Source of the DNA: an uncultured Lachnospiraceae bacterium
Lineage (GTDB): Bacteria; Bacillota; Clostridia; Lachnospirales; Lachnospiraceae
Assembly (NCBI GenBank): GCA_902800325.1
Contig: CADCDW010000008.1
Location: 1-44,689, forward strand
Direction of reading: 5' to 3'
DNA: 44,689 nt
The notes below the pieces were generated by a model that did not search any database, had not been told where the DNA came from, and saw only the letters and a list, made by a program, of their open reading frames with translations. This document shows positions 36,679-44,689 of this stretch, piece after piece (position 1 is the first letter of the stretch; each line of letters opens with the position of its first letter). Both the position numbers and the translations under genes were made by a program.

Positions 36679-37968
36679 TTATAGGTTATCGTAAAGATCC
36701 TCTGTAAAGGTCAAACTTCCGCGATAACCGGTATATGTACGATTAAACACAAGTCTTTCATTCATAGGAAAAGCTGCTGTTATAAACTGTATCCCTTTTT
36801 CAAGTCCGACTTCTTTTTCATTGGTACTGCCGATTAAGAGCGTGATGTCTTCTTCTTCACTCAGAATAGTATCATTAATCTCAAACTGGTCAGCAGTAAA
36901 AACCACCTTAGGCGGTCTTGCATACTCAAGATTGGTTATCCTTTCTATAATTCTTTGCTTATCCTCTTCACGATAGACAGGCTCGGATATAACCACAAGT
37001 ACAGGTGTAAAGCTGTAATCATTGGCAAGGTATCTGGTTATACCTATGGCATTGGTTGCATCTGCCACAACAGCAAAACGTTTCCAGCTAAGTACCCCAA
37101 TCGCCTGACCAAGGTAACTGTACACATAATCTTCTTCCTCGGCAATCACCTTATCTACAAGTGCCTTGTCAAGATTAAGCGCATCGGCAACCTTCCGTAC
37201 AAAGTCGGTTGTATCCGTTGAACCGATAGGATTACCGGCAATTCTTATGGATGGTACCCCGAATTTTTCTTCAAATTTCTTCGCCGGTCCCTTAAATAAC
37301 CATGGATTTATAATTATATTAAGCGCTGCACCGGAGCATTTACGTACATCCTCGATATTCTGATGCTTTGTAAAAAATGTATTGACCTTAAGCCCAAGCT
37401 TGGAGAGTATCCTGTCAATTTCCTCAAGGCTTCCACTCCAAAACGGATCATGATAAGGAACTATACCAAATATATTGACAAGCTTGTCGTCATGCGGCAC
37501 ATTTTCCTCTATAACCTTATCAATCATGGTATTCCATACAACCTCATATCCGAGAGTACTGTCTCCTGCAAAGCCCGGAGTGTCTATAGGATATACACTT
37601 ACTCCCTTAGCCTGAAATTCCTCTGTTACACTGGCTATATCATCACCTATTATACCTGCGGTACAGCCTGTTAAAACAAAATATGCATCAGCATCTATTA
37701 TATCAACTGAACCCTGGATAGTGGTTCTTAGTTTATCCAGACCTCCGAACACAACCTCCTTTTCAAGCATATTGCTTGATGGAATTGAAACACTGCTTAC
37801 AAAGCAGGATGATTTATGACCTGACTGTCCCTGCTCTGCCGCCGATGTCTGCATACAGCAGCCCGGTCCGGAATGAAATATAGGACATACTCTGTCAATT
37901 GCCGCAAGGACAGAGTTTATGCCAGCCAACACACAGCCACCGCGCGGATTTTCCAATATTTGAGACAT
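36679..37968 (-). CDS. Nitrogenase component 1-like protein, beta-type (K2)
   Basis: 429 residues, oxidoreductase/nitrogenase component 1 family. Candidate P-cluster cysteines by alignment to NifK: Cys12 (GGCVLAG), Cys37 (FHSGPGC, followed by an additional Cys38) and Cys102 (LTGCTAGIIGDD). It is shorter than NifK (about 520), lacking the N-terminal extension. The C-terminal NRTYTGYRGSLTFTEDLYDNL parallels the NifK end. It pairs with D2, from which it is separated by 154 bp containing twin direct repeats. AGGAGG ribosome binding site. Confidence 0.92.
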   Translation of the reverse strand: MSQILENPRGGCVLAGINSVLAAIDRVCPIFHSGPGCCMQTSAAEQGQSGHKSSCFVSSVSIPSSNMLEKEVVFGGLDKLRTTIQGSVDIIDADAYFVLTGCTAGIIGDDIASVTEEFQAKGVSVYPIDTPGFAGDSTLGYEVVWNTMIDKVIEENVPHDDKLVNIFGIVPYHDPFWSGSLEEIDRILSKLGLKVNTFFTKHQNIEDVRKCSGAALNIIINPWLFKGPAKKFEEKFGVPSIRIAGNPIGSTDTTDFVRKVADALNLDKALVDKVIAEEEDYVYSYLGQAIGVLSWKRFAVVADATNAIGITRYLANDYSFTPVLVVISEPVYREEDKQRIIERITNLEYARPPKVVFTADQFEINDTILSEEEDITLLIGSTNEKEVGLEKGIQFITAAFPMNERLVFNRTYTGYRGSLTFTEDLYDNL

Positions 37969-38022
37969 ATTTTCCCTCCTAAAAATAAACTTACATTACC
38001 TTTTTTACGTAATGAGAAATGT

Positions 38023-38108
38023 AAATTATTATATTGACTTACCATTTAAGTTCAACCCTGAGTTGTTTACATGGTAATAAAAAAATAAAATTATTATATT
38101 GACTTACC
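38023..38108. repeat. Pair of 21-bp perfect direct repeats between D2 and K2
   Basis: The copies are at 38023-38043 and 38088-38108 and share TTATTATATTGACTTACC with preceding AAA, period 65 bp. On the minus strand each contains TATAAT-like GTCAATATAATAA. They are close to further dyads (CATTACC...GGTAATG type at 37993-38014). They could be paired operators or an internal promoter for K2 and the HD gene. Confidence 0.75.
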
Positions 38109-38122
38109 CTCAAACACTACAT

Positions 38123-39565
38123 TTACACGATATACTTAAACGCATCCTCTTCATACCAGCTCTCCTTATAAGGAAGCTTGACATGCTTTGAAAGCTTCTT
38201 GTTAAATCCCGGATTTTCAAGCTGATCCGCAATCTTGTTTCCAAGATACAAAAGTCCGTCATAGCCCATGGTCGGACGTTTTCCATCAAGTACATGCGTG
38301 GTCGGTATACCAAATCTCGCCGTCCATTCCGGTATGCCTATAAATGCATCCGGTTTAAGTTTATTAACAAGGTTTACCTGTTCAAAGGGCTGCATATTGG
38401 CTATATCCACCACAAAATCCTTATGTATTCCATTTAAATATTCTATATCAACCTGAGCATCGTCATCATAGGTCGGAGTTTCAAGACCCACAAGCTTCAT
38501 ACCAAAATCGTCGATAAGCGCTGCTGCCGCAAATGAACGTCCGGTACCACCACATATAAATACACGCTTGCCCTCTAATCTGTCTCTTATCTTCTTAACC
38601 AGCGGCTCAATTCTTTCATGCTCCTTAGCAATTATCTCCTCAACCTCTTTTTCCTTGCCAAGCACCTTGGCAATTCCTCTGTACCACTTGTCGGTATTTC
38701 TTATACCGATTGGCATAACTGTATGTGAATATGGGATTTCATAATCCTCCCATAAGGTCTTCATAAACTCATCTGCAAATACCTTGCATATAGAGGTTGA
38801 TGCCTCTGCCTTAGGTATCTGTCTGATCTTTTCAAGGGAACTGTAAAATGGTATGTAATTGACCTTCACACCGATAAGTTCCAACATTCGTTCCATTTCA
38901 AGCTGGTCTGCGTAGCTTACTGTAGTCGGCGCAAAAAGATTTACAAGTCCCTTTTCCTTAGGCTGTTTTTCTCCTTTTAAAATATATTTATTAATGGAAA
39001 GAAATGCCGCATCAAAGCCCGAAGCACAGATTTTGGACTTAAAGCCCTCGCAGTGTATAGGCACGATAATCGCATCCTCATACTCCTCCTGAAGCTCACC
39101 TGCAATTGCATCGATATCATCGCCGATTATTCCCGAAGCACAGGAAGCAAATATAAAGATAAGCTTTGGATTATATCTTTCTACTGCCTTTTTTACAGAC
39201 TGCTTTAATTTTTGTTCACCGCCAAATACGACACTTTTTTGATCCAGATTAGTCACGATAATTCTCGGATTTTTAATATTTTTTATACCTCTGTGCGCCT
39301 GCCCAACTCTATACATGTCAACAGCCATTATGGTACATCCCACACAGCCCTGAGGCGAATGGGATACAAAAACTGCATCTTCAAGCGACATAAGCGCTGC
39401 CATGCTGTTAATCTGCTGGCATTGAAGGCCCTGAGAAAAACTTCTGTCCGCCCTTTTTAGACAACCTTTTTTGAAATCTTCCTCAATTTTCTTACTGTTA
39501 TCACCAAGATCATTTAATCTTCCGGGCTTGCTTTCCCTAACACCCGAATACTTTTTTTCTGCCAT
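38123..39565 (-). CDS. Nitrogenase component 1-like protein, alpha-type (D2), with both cofactor-ligand residues
   Basis: 480 residues, NifD family. Candidate P-cluster cysteines Cys49, Cys74 (SHSPQGC) and Cys142 (ASCASGIIGDD). Aligning without gaps against NifD, Cys260 (SICKVFADEF) falls on NifD Cys275, and His424 (THVLDGKRPTMGYDGL) falls on NifD His442 ahead of the GYDG/GFDG motif. These are the two protein ligands of FeMo-cofactor, which suggests that D2K2 holds a similar cofactor. No NifD-type full-length insertions are seen. It lies 73 bp after the Rrf2 gene. AAAGGG ribosome binding site. Confidence 0.92.
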   Translation of the reverse strand: MAEKKYSGVRESKPGRLNDLGDNSKKIEEDFKKGCLKRADRSFSQGLQCQQINSMAALMSLEDAVFVSHSPQGCVGCTIMAVDMYRVGQAHRGIKNIKNPRIIVTNLDQKSVVFGGEQKLKQSVKKAVERYNPKLIFIFASCASGIIGDDIDAIAGELQEEYEDAIIVPIHCEGFKSKICASGFDAAFLSINKYILKGEKQPKEKGLVNLFAPTTVSYADQLEMERMLELIGVKVNYIPFYSSLEKIRQIPKAEASTSICKVFADEFMKTLWEDYEIPYSHTVMPIGIRNTDKWYRGIAKVLGKEKEVEEIIAKEHERIEPLVKKIRDRLEGKRVFICGGTGRSFAAAALIDDFGMKLVGLETPTYDDDAQVDIEYLNGIHKDFVVDIANMQPFEQVNLVNKLKPDAFIGIPEWTARFGIPTTHVLDGKRPTMGYDGLLYLGNKIADQLENPGFNKKLSKHVKLPYKESWYEEDAFKYIV

Positions 39566-39638
39566 ATTATTACCCTTTCCATATCATATATAACTACATT
39601 AAAACAGCTTATATCTCATACCACTCTATTCTCTTAAC

Positions 39639-40061
39639 TTATATACAGTAATCCATAGTAAGCTCATAATACCATTCAACAAGGTCAGCCAGTGTCAGTC
39701 CTTCAAGAACATCATTTATAGCTTTCTCCAGCCTATCCCATACCCTTTTGCTGACAATCCCGGCAGGAGAATTATCATTTTCCGTATCCTCGACCGGTGA
39801 AAGACTTCCCTCTATGCTTCGAAGTATCTGTCCAACGGTATATTCCTCCGGTTTTTTGCTTAGAACATATCCGCCCTTTGCTCCACGGATACTTTTTACA
39901 ATTCCTGCCTTATTTAACACTGATACAATCTGTTCAAGATATTTTTCGGAAATGTCCTGCCTGCTCGCAATATCCTTGATTTTTACAGGTGCACATTGAT
40001 TATAAATTGCGACATCAATCATCAACTTAAGAGCATTCCTTCCTTTTGTTGTAATTCTCAT
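39639..40061 (-). CDS. Rrf2 family transcriptional regulator, CymR-like (no Fe-S cysteines)
   Basis: 140 residues. Winged HTH of the Rrf2 family (MRITTKGRNALKLMIDVA, later SEKYLEQIVSVLNKAGIV and GAKGGYVLSK). The region where IscR/NsrR keep three cluster cysteines (here VEDTENDNSPAGIV) has none, so it is not an Fe-S sensor of that type. It is more like CymR, the cysteine-responsive repressor. It sits between the two DK pairs and probably controls the locus. Together with a cystine-type importer this suggests sulfur-responsive control (inference). Confidence 0.9.
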   Translation of the reverse strand: MRITTKGRNALKLMIDVAIYNQCAPVKIKDIASRQDISEKYLEQIVSVLNKAGIVKSIRGAKGGYVLSKKPEEYTVGQILRSIEGSLSPVEDTENDNSPAGIVSKRVWDRLEKAINDVLEGLTLADLVEWYYELTMDYCI

Positions 40062-40091
40062 ACGCTTCCTCCCTTTAACTCATATAATAAT

Positions 40092-40261
40092 ATGACATAA
40101 GTATCAATAATCAAAATGCGCTCCTGCTTGCAGGAAAAGCATATTGACCTTACGATACGCCAAAACATGGGAAGATAGCAATTTACGTAGTAAATTAGCG
40201 GTTCCCAAATGTTTTTATGATTGCAAGAATTGCTTTAGCAATGGAGCAATCCATATGTCAT
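40092..40261. repeat. Hairpin-rich ~170-bp element between NifX-like and Rrf2 genes
   Basis: Nested partial dyads: ATGACAT/ATGTCAT at the ends (40092/40255), GCTCC/GGAGC (40120/40243), AAAACAT/ATGTTTT with GGGAA/TTCCC (40162-40173/40202-40215), and AATTTAC/GTAAATT at the centre (40180/40190). Small hairpins lie on either side (TGCTTGCAGGAAAAGCA, TTGCTTTAGCAA). It has no ORF. It looks like a decayed palindromic element or a structured intercistronic RNA. Confidence 0.55.
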
Positions 40262-40300
40262 TATGACTATATTGGATTATATCATATTATCCCGATATGG

Positions 40301-40780
40301 TTAATCAGTTTTATACCTGAGTGACATATGATTATCTATCCTGTCATAGTAAAATGTTATCTTATCCAATGCTTCTTCAACAGTACAGGAAACGTCAAAA
40401 TAAGAAATTGCCTTTTTCTCAAACTGCTTTTGAGCCGATACTCCTATCTTTTTGCATACGATGGCACGGCAATCAAACAAGGAAGAAATCTTAAAGGAAA
40501 CCTCTCCGTTTCCTCCGCAGCCACTTCCACCACTACAGCCGGTTCCCGAACCGCAGCCACCTCCAGTACCACAGCCGGTTTCCGAACCGCAGCCACCTCC
40601 AGTACCACAGCCGGTTTCCGAAGTTTTACATTCTGCTACAAAGTCATCTTCAACATCACGTTCCTCAAGTTTCTTAAAGTTTTTACCATCAGCCTCATAG
40701 ATTATGAATCTCTTTGCCTGCCCGAAAGTTTCATCAACATTTATATAATCCGATGTAGCAACTGCTATTTTATAACTCAT
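40301..40780 (-). CDS. NifX/NifB-C-type dinitrogenase cofactor-binding protein with Cys/Gly-rich linker
   Basis: 159 residues, Nitro_FeMo-Co (NifX/NafY/NifB C-terminal) fold, RNase H-like. The N-terminal MSYKIAVATSDYINVDETFGQA, then KRFIIYE, is typical. In the middle (about 52-92) is an inserted stretch of CGTGGGCGSETG-type repeats with about seven Cys, and the fold resumes at ISSLFDCRAIVCKKIG. In this superfamily the proteins carry or insert nitrogenase-type cofactors. Two 36-bp DNA repeats encode part of the insert. GGAG ribosome binding site 6 nt before ATG. Lies between the two DK pairs. Confidence 0.85.
   Translation of the reverse strand: MSYKIAVATSDYINVDETFGQAKRFIIYEADGKNFKKLEERDVEDDFVAECKTSETGCGTGGGCGSETGCGTGGGCGSGTGCSGGSGCGGNGEVSFKISSLFDCRAIVCKKIGVSAQKQFEKKAISYFDVSCTVEEALDKITFYYDRIDNHMSLRYKTD
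40551..40622. repeat. Perfect 36-bp tandem repeat (two copies) in the NifX-like gene
   Basis: Units 40551-40586 and 40587-40622 are identical (beginning CCGCAGCCACCTCCAGTACC). Each encodes 12 residues of the Cys/Gly linker. A third degenerate unit precedes at about 40515-40550. Identical copies mean recent expansion or homogenisation. Confidence 0.95.
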
Positions 40781-40862
40781 TTTTATCTCCTGACATAATT
40801 AAAAACAAAAATTCATCTGCCGGTTAATTGCTAAACTTGCAAATAAACGGCATATATAACTT

Positions 40863-40974
40863 TAAGATAACCTCTGTACCGGAACTAAATACAGTATCTT
40901 AATTAACCCTCTGTAACGCAACCGAATATATAATCTTAATTAAATCTTTGCACTGCAACCGAATATATATCCTC
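40863..40974. repeat. Degenerate tandem triplication of the K1 gene 3' end (37-bp period)
   Basis: On the minus strand the last codons and stop of K1 (GATATATATTCGGTTGC...TTTAATTAA) are followed by GATTATATATTCGGTTGCGT, then TACAGAGGGTTAATTAA, and a third, weaker copy starting GATACTGTATTTAGTTCCGG. The period is 37 bp, including the stop codon each time. Copies 2 and 3 are noncoding relics. Confidence 0.85.
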
Positions 40975-42234
40975 GATAAGTCGGATTCCGCCTGTATATC
41001 CTACATAGAAATCATCCAGTACAACCTTATCCTGTACCGGCCAGGATATATTGAGATAATGTCCGTCTAATTCTCCGGTTACCTCTTTTTCATAATAGCT
41101 TCCGAGTATAAGAGGATATCCGTGATAATCATGTTCTCTTATCTCATTATGTATCTTGTAACCATCGGTTTCAAAGCTTACCTCGGCCTTGATACCGTAG
41201 TTTAAGTTTTCAAACTCTTCCTTTATCTTATCCCTGTACTGCTTAGGTGTATCATCCACCACGAACTGCTTTGCAGGGAAAAGTCCGAGATCATTTACCA
41301 AAAACTTGGTTATACCGAGTGCATACTGAGCATCCGCAACAACGGAAAACTGCTTTGCCATAACTCTGGTTTCAAGGAACAAATCCGCATATCTTTCTAT
41401 AAGATAATAATAGTAATTCTCATGCTCGTTTATTACTTCTTCAACCTTATCCTTATCAACCCCTGCAAACTCTCCAACCGTTCTTAAGAACTTGCTTGTT
41501 TCGTATGCACCTATCGGAAGTGTCGGATAGTGAAGATATGGTATGCCAAGCTTTCTTTCCATCTTCTTTACATTGGTAAGAGAAACCCATGGTGATACCA
41601 GAAGATTAAACTCGGCTTTAGGTATTTTTCTTATATTATCAATACCGTTTTTATATCCGAATATCGTATTTGGAGTTAATCCTATCTCGGCTATAAGCTT
41701 TTCAAGCTCCTTGATATTGCCAAGCCAAAATAAATCCTGATAAGGAACATCTGCCCAGATATTTACGAGCCCTTTTTCCTTTTCTTCTGATTTTTCAAGG
41801 AACTGGTCTATGATAGCATCTATAACCTGCTCGTGACCTTTGTAGTTATTGCCCTTAAAGCCTGCTGTGGATGCATAAACCACGGGCTTTCCATCCTCCT
41901 GGTAACGGCTTACAACCTCACCGGTATCATCTCCGACTATCTCAGGGATGCATCCGGTAAGTACCACAAACAAATCCGCATCTATTACCTTAAGTGCATT
42001 TTCAATTGTAGTATCAAGCTTCTTTACTCCGCCAAATACTACGTCCTTTTCGTTAATACTCGTACAAGGGAAAATGTTTGGTGAAAAATATCCTGAGCTT
42101 CCAATGGAATCGGAAAGCTTTTGAGCACAGCCGGGACCTGAATGAAGGATAGGTATCGCTCTGTCAATGGCCTGAACTGTCTGCATCGCACCAAGTGCAC
42201 ATTTATATCTTTGTTTATCCAATAGCTTTGCCAT
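40936..42234 (-). CDS. Nitrogenase component 1-like protein, beta-type (K1)
   Basis: 432 residues, nitrogenase component 1 family. Candidate P-cluster cysteines at Cys12 (RYKCALGA), Cys36 (LHSGPGC) and Cys95 (LTGCIPEIVGDD). Like K2 it lacks the long NifK N-terminal extension, and its last part (DDFYVGYTGGIRLIEDIYS) parallels K2 and NifK. It overlaps the D1 stop by one base (TAATG), indicating a translationally coupled D1K1 heterodimer. A tandem repeat of its 3' end follows the stop. Function (catalysis or NifN-like scaffold) is undetermined. Confidence 0.92.
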   Translation of the reverse strand: MAKLLDKQRYKCALGAMQTVQAIDRAIPILHSGPGCAQKLSDSIGSSGYFSPNIFPCTSINEKDVVFGGVKKLDTTIENALKVIDADLFVVLTGCIPEIVGDDTGEVVSRYQEDGKPVVYASTAGFKGNNYKGHEQVIDAIIDQFLEKSEEKEKGLVNIWADVPYQDLFWLGNIKELEKLIAEIGLTPNTIFGYKNGIDNIRKIPKAEFNLLVSPWVSLTNVKKMERKLGIPYLHYPTLPIGAYETSKFLRTVGEFAGVDKDKVEEVINEHENYYYYLIERYADLFLETRVMAKQFSVVADAQYALGITKFLVNDLGLFPAKQFVVDDTPKQYRDKIKEEFENLNYGIKAEVSFETDGYKIHNEIREHDYHGYPLILGSYYEKEVTGELDGHYLNISWPVQDKVVLDDFYVGYTGGIRLIEDIYSVAVQRFN

Positions 42235-43697
42235 TATTTACCGGCCTCCTCTAAGAATTTATCTACATTTTGCTGATACCACCAGTCTGTGTACGGAAGC
42301 TTAACTCTCCTTGCGAGATTCTTCTCAAAGCTTCTGTTATTGATGCTGTCCAATATAGACTGTGCAAACTCTAATGTATGCTTGTATCCGAAAATCATAT
42401 ACTCATCCGCAACGTAAACTGCAGGTGTACCATTTTTAATTGCCCAAACAGTTGAACCCGGATGTCTTGAAAGGTACAAATCAGGCTGATATTTTTTGAG
42501 GATATTCATAACCTCATAGTTTTGCTGGTCGGCTACGCTTGCCTCAAAATCCACATCATTTTCAAGAAGATATTTCATGGAAGGTGGAACATCACCGTTT
42601 TCATACTTCTTGTCATAATGCCATGCAAGTGCCCATACAACCTCTACTCCAAGCTCATTTAATACTCTTGATACCTCAAAGGTATATCCGGGACCCATAC
42701 CCAAAACTGCCCTTAAGCCCTTAAGCTTTTCCTTTATGGCATCTATCTGAGGAATGTATATTTCCCTTTGCTTTGCTATATAATTTTCAACCTTTTCCGA
42801 GCGTCCCGTAACCCTTCCTATCTCTCTTAACCAGGTTTCAAAGCCTGCCACTCCGAGAGGGTTGATGGTTCTTATGTATGGGACTCCGTATTTTTCCTCA
42901 AGACCGTTTCCGAGATAATTACCAAGTGTACCGCAGATACAGGTCGTTGCAAGAGACTCTGATATATGGCTTAACTCCTCGACTGTTGAGTTACAGTATA
43001 AGAATATCGGTTCCAAATCAAACTCCTTGAACATCTCTATAATCTCAGGTCTTGCGCTCTCATAAAAGTTCTTGAAATTAATCGTATTTCTCATTTCCTT
43101 CGGAGGCTTAACTATCGAGCTAAGCACCGCATGATCGGATATATCAAAGCCTGTTGCCCAGATACGCGACTTAAAGCCTTCGCAATGAACCGCAACTATA
43201 GGTACATCGATTTCCGCCTTTACATCATCAACCACACTGTCTATATCCTCGCCGATTATTCCCGTAGCACAGGAGCTTGTTACAAATATTGCCTTTGGAG
43301 AATATCTTTTATTTACCTCGATGATAATATCCCTTAATGCCTCTGCCGAACCGAATATAGTATCATTTTCATTCATATCTGTTCCCACATATACGGTGTT
43401 GTTGGTTACTCCACGTTTCTTTGCCATAACCTTATCCATATAATACGAATTAGCACTTGCAACCGAACATCCTGACGGTCCGTGATGGATAATCGCAACA
43501 TCACGTATAGCTGAAAGCTGTCCCAAAGCACAGCTTGATAGGCATGTACTTGACTGTGAAAAGCACCTCGAACAGCCCTTAAGGGTTCCACACTGACTCT
43601 TTTCGGCAAGATCAGAAAGACTCCCTATATAGCCTGTTATGGAACCGATTCTGTTTTCTCTTGTAGCCACATTGGAGCTATCTAAATTAAGCGTCAT
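42234..43697 (-). CDS. Nitrogenase component 1-like protein, alpha-type (D1), lacks the cofactor histidine
   Basis: 487 residues, NifD/NifE family. Candidate P-cluster cysteines Cys56 (SSCALG), Cys77 (HHGPSGC) and Cys143 (SSCATGIIGED). Cys255 (ICGTLGNYLGNGLEEKYG) falls on NifD Cys275. At the NifD His442 position (AVYVADEYMIFGYKH) there is no His. The N-terminus has an extra cysteine cluster Cys36, Cys42, Cys45, Cys52 (CX5CX2CX6C) before Cys56, which might bind an additional metal cluster. Missing His with retained Cys is the NifE pattern. GGAGG ribosome binding site 8 nt before the ATG. Confidence 0.92.
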   Translation of the reverse strand: MTLNLDSSNVATRENRIGSITGYIGSLSDLAEKSQCGTLKGCSRCFSQSSTCLSSCALGQLSAIRDVAIIHHGPSGCSVASANSYYMDKVMAKKRGVTNNTVYVGTDMNENDTIFGSAEALRDIIIEVNKRYSPKAIFVTSSCATGIIGEDIDSVVDDVKAEIDVPIVAVHCEGFKSRIWATGFDISDHAVLSSIVKPPKEMRNTINFKNFYESARPEIIEMFKEFDLEPIFLYCNSTVEELSHISESLATTCICGTLGNYLGNGLEEKYGVPYIRTINPLGVAGFETWLREIGRVTGRSEKVENYIAKQREIYIPQIDAIKEKLKGLRAVLGMGPGYTFEVSRVLNELGVEVVWALAWHYDKKYENGDVPPSMKYLLENDVDFEASVADQQNYEVMNILKKYQPDLYLSRHPGSTVWAIKNGTPAVYVADEYMIFGYKHTLEFAQSILDSINNRSFEKNLARRVKLPYTDWWYQQNVDKFLEEAGK

Positions 43698-43767
43698 CTG
43701 TTAAGCCTCCTAAATATTCATAAAATAATAATTCTACCTTGTATCTTATCTATACACTTTACGATTT

Positions 43768-44673
<906 letters not shown>

Positions 44674-44689
44674 TTATACATTTATCAGA

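Noticed and set aside
38023-38108. CRISPR-like repeat pair between D2 and K2
   Set aside because: Only two copies, a 44-nt interval of AT-rich sequence, and no cas genes nearby.
40328-40798. Plus-strand ORF of 156 codons over the NifX-like gene
   Set aside because: Its Thr/Ala/Ser-rich middle is the antisense of the Cys/Gly repeat. There is no ribosome binding site and the opposite frame shows clear family homology.

Overview
The window is AT-rich DNA of a Gram-positive, spore-forming-lineage Clostridia, most likely a Lachnospiraceae-type gut anaerobe. The clues are two T-box leaders, a YyaC-type spore protease, a DUF5711 protein, GGAGG-type ribosome binding sites throughout, and the 16S 5' end at the left edge. 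Assignment to family is inference from gene content.

Layout. 1-58 is the 5' end of a 16S rRNA gene on the minus strand with its promoter. 0.4-6.3 kb holds envelope and signalling genes: a DUF5711 membrane protein, a LysM protein with a possible MPN-like domain, YyaC, a coiled-coil membrane protein and a degenerate HD-GYP protein. 6.4-8.6 kb is leuA under a leucine T-box. 8.6-12 kb carries ung, a histidine phosphatase, a PfkB kinase and a MerR-like regulator. 12.2-14.9 kb is a scarred region: a broken signal-peptide gene, an AAA-ATPase/PD-(D/E)XK gene, a membrane-protein remnant and repeated terminator hairpins. pckA follows with an iteron-bearing promoter. 16.6-23.8 kb is a complete trp operon (E-G-D-C-F-B-A) under a tryptophan T-box, interrupted by a 149-bp palindromic element between trpD and trpC. 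23.9-27.1 kb has a PNPOx-like protein, a rhomboid protease, a CPBP protease split by a homopolymer frameshift, and a lipoprotein. 27.1-33.3 kb has DUF3737, a PatB/MalY C-S lyase, a MATE exporter, a LysR regulator and a prolidase-type amidohydrolase. The MATE and amidohydrolase genes each carry a copy of the same structured leader RNA, a candidate guanidine-IV (mepA-motif) riboswitch.

The most interesting part is 33.4-44.6 kb, all on the minus strand. In transcription order: a NifH-type reductase; nitrogenase component 1-like pair D1/K1; a NifX-like protein with a Cys/Gly-rich linker; an Rrf2 regulator without IscR cysteines; a second pair D2/K2; an HD-domain hydrolase; a terminator; then a complete polar amino acid (cystine-type) ABC importer. 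There is one reductase for two DK-like pairs. No nifB and no molybdenum transporter is visible, and the window ends just upstream of nifH. Ungapped alignment by eye puts D2 Cys260 and His424 on the two protein ligands of the nitrogenase cofactor (NifD Cys275 and His442). D1 keeps the Cys but has no His, and it has an extra N-terminal cysteine cluster. My working model is a nitrogenase-like reductase with D2K2 catalytic and D1K1 either a NifEN-like scaffold or a second enzyme, serving sulfur or nitrogen salvage instead of classical N2 fixation. The methylthio-alkane reductase family is the nearest known precedent by analogy.
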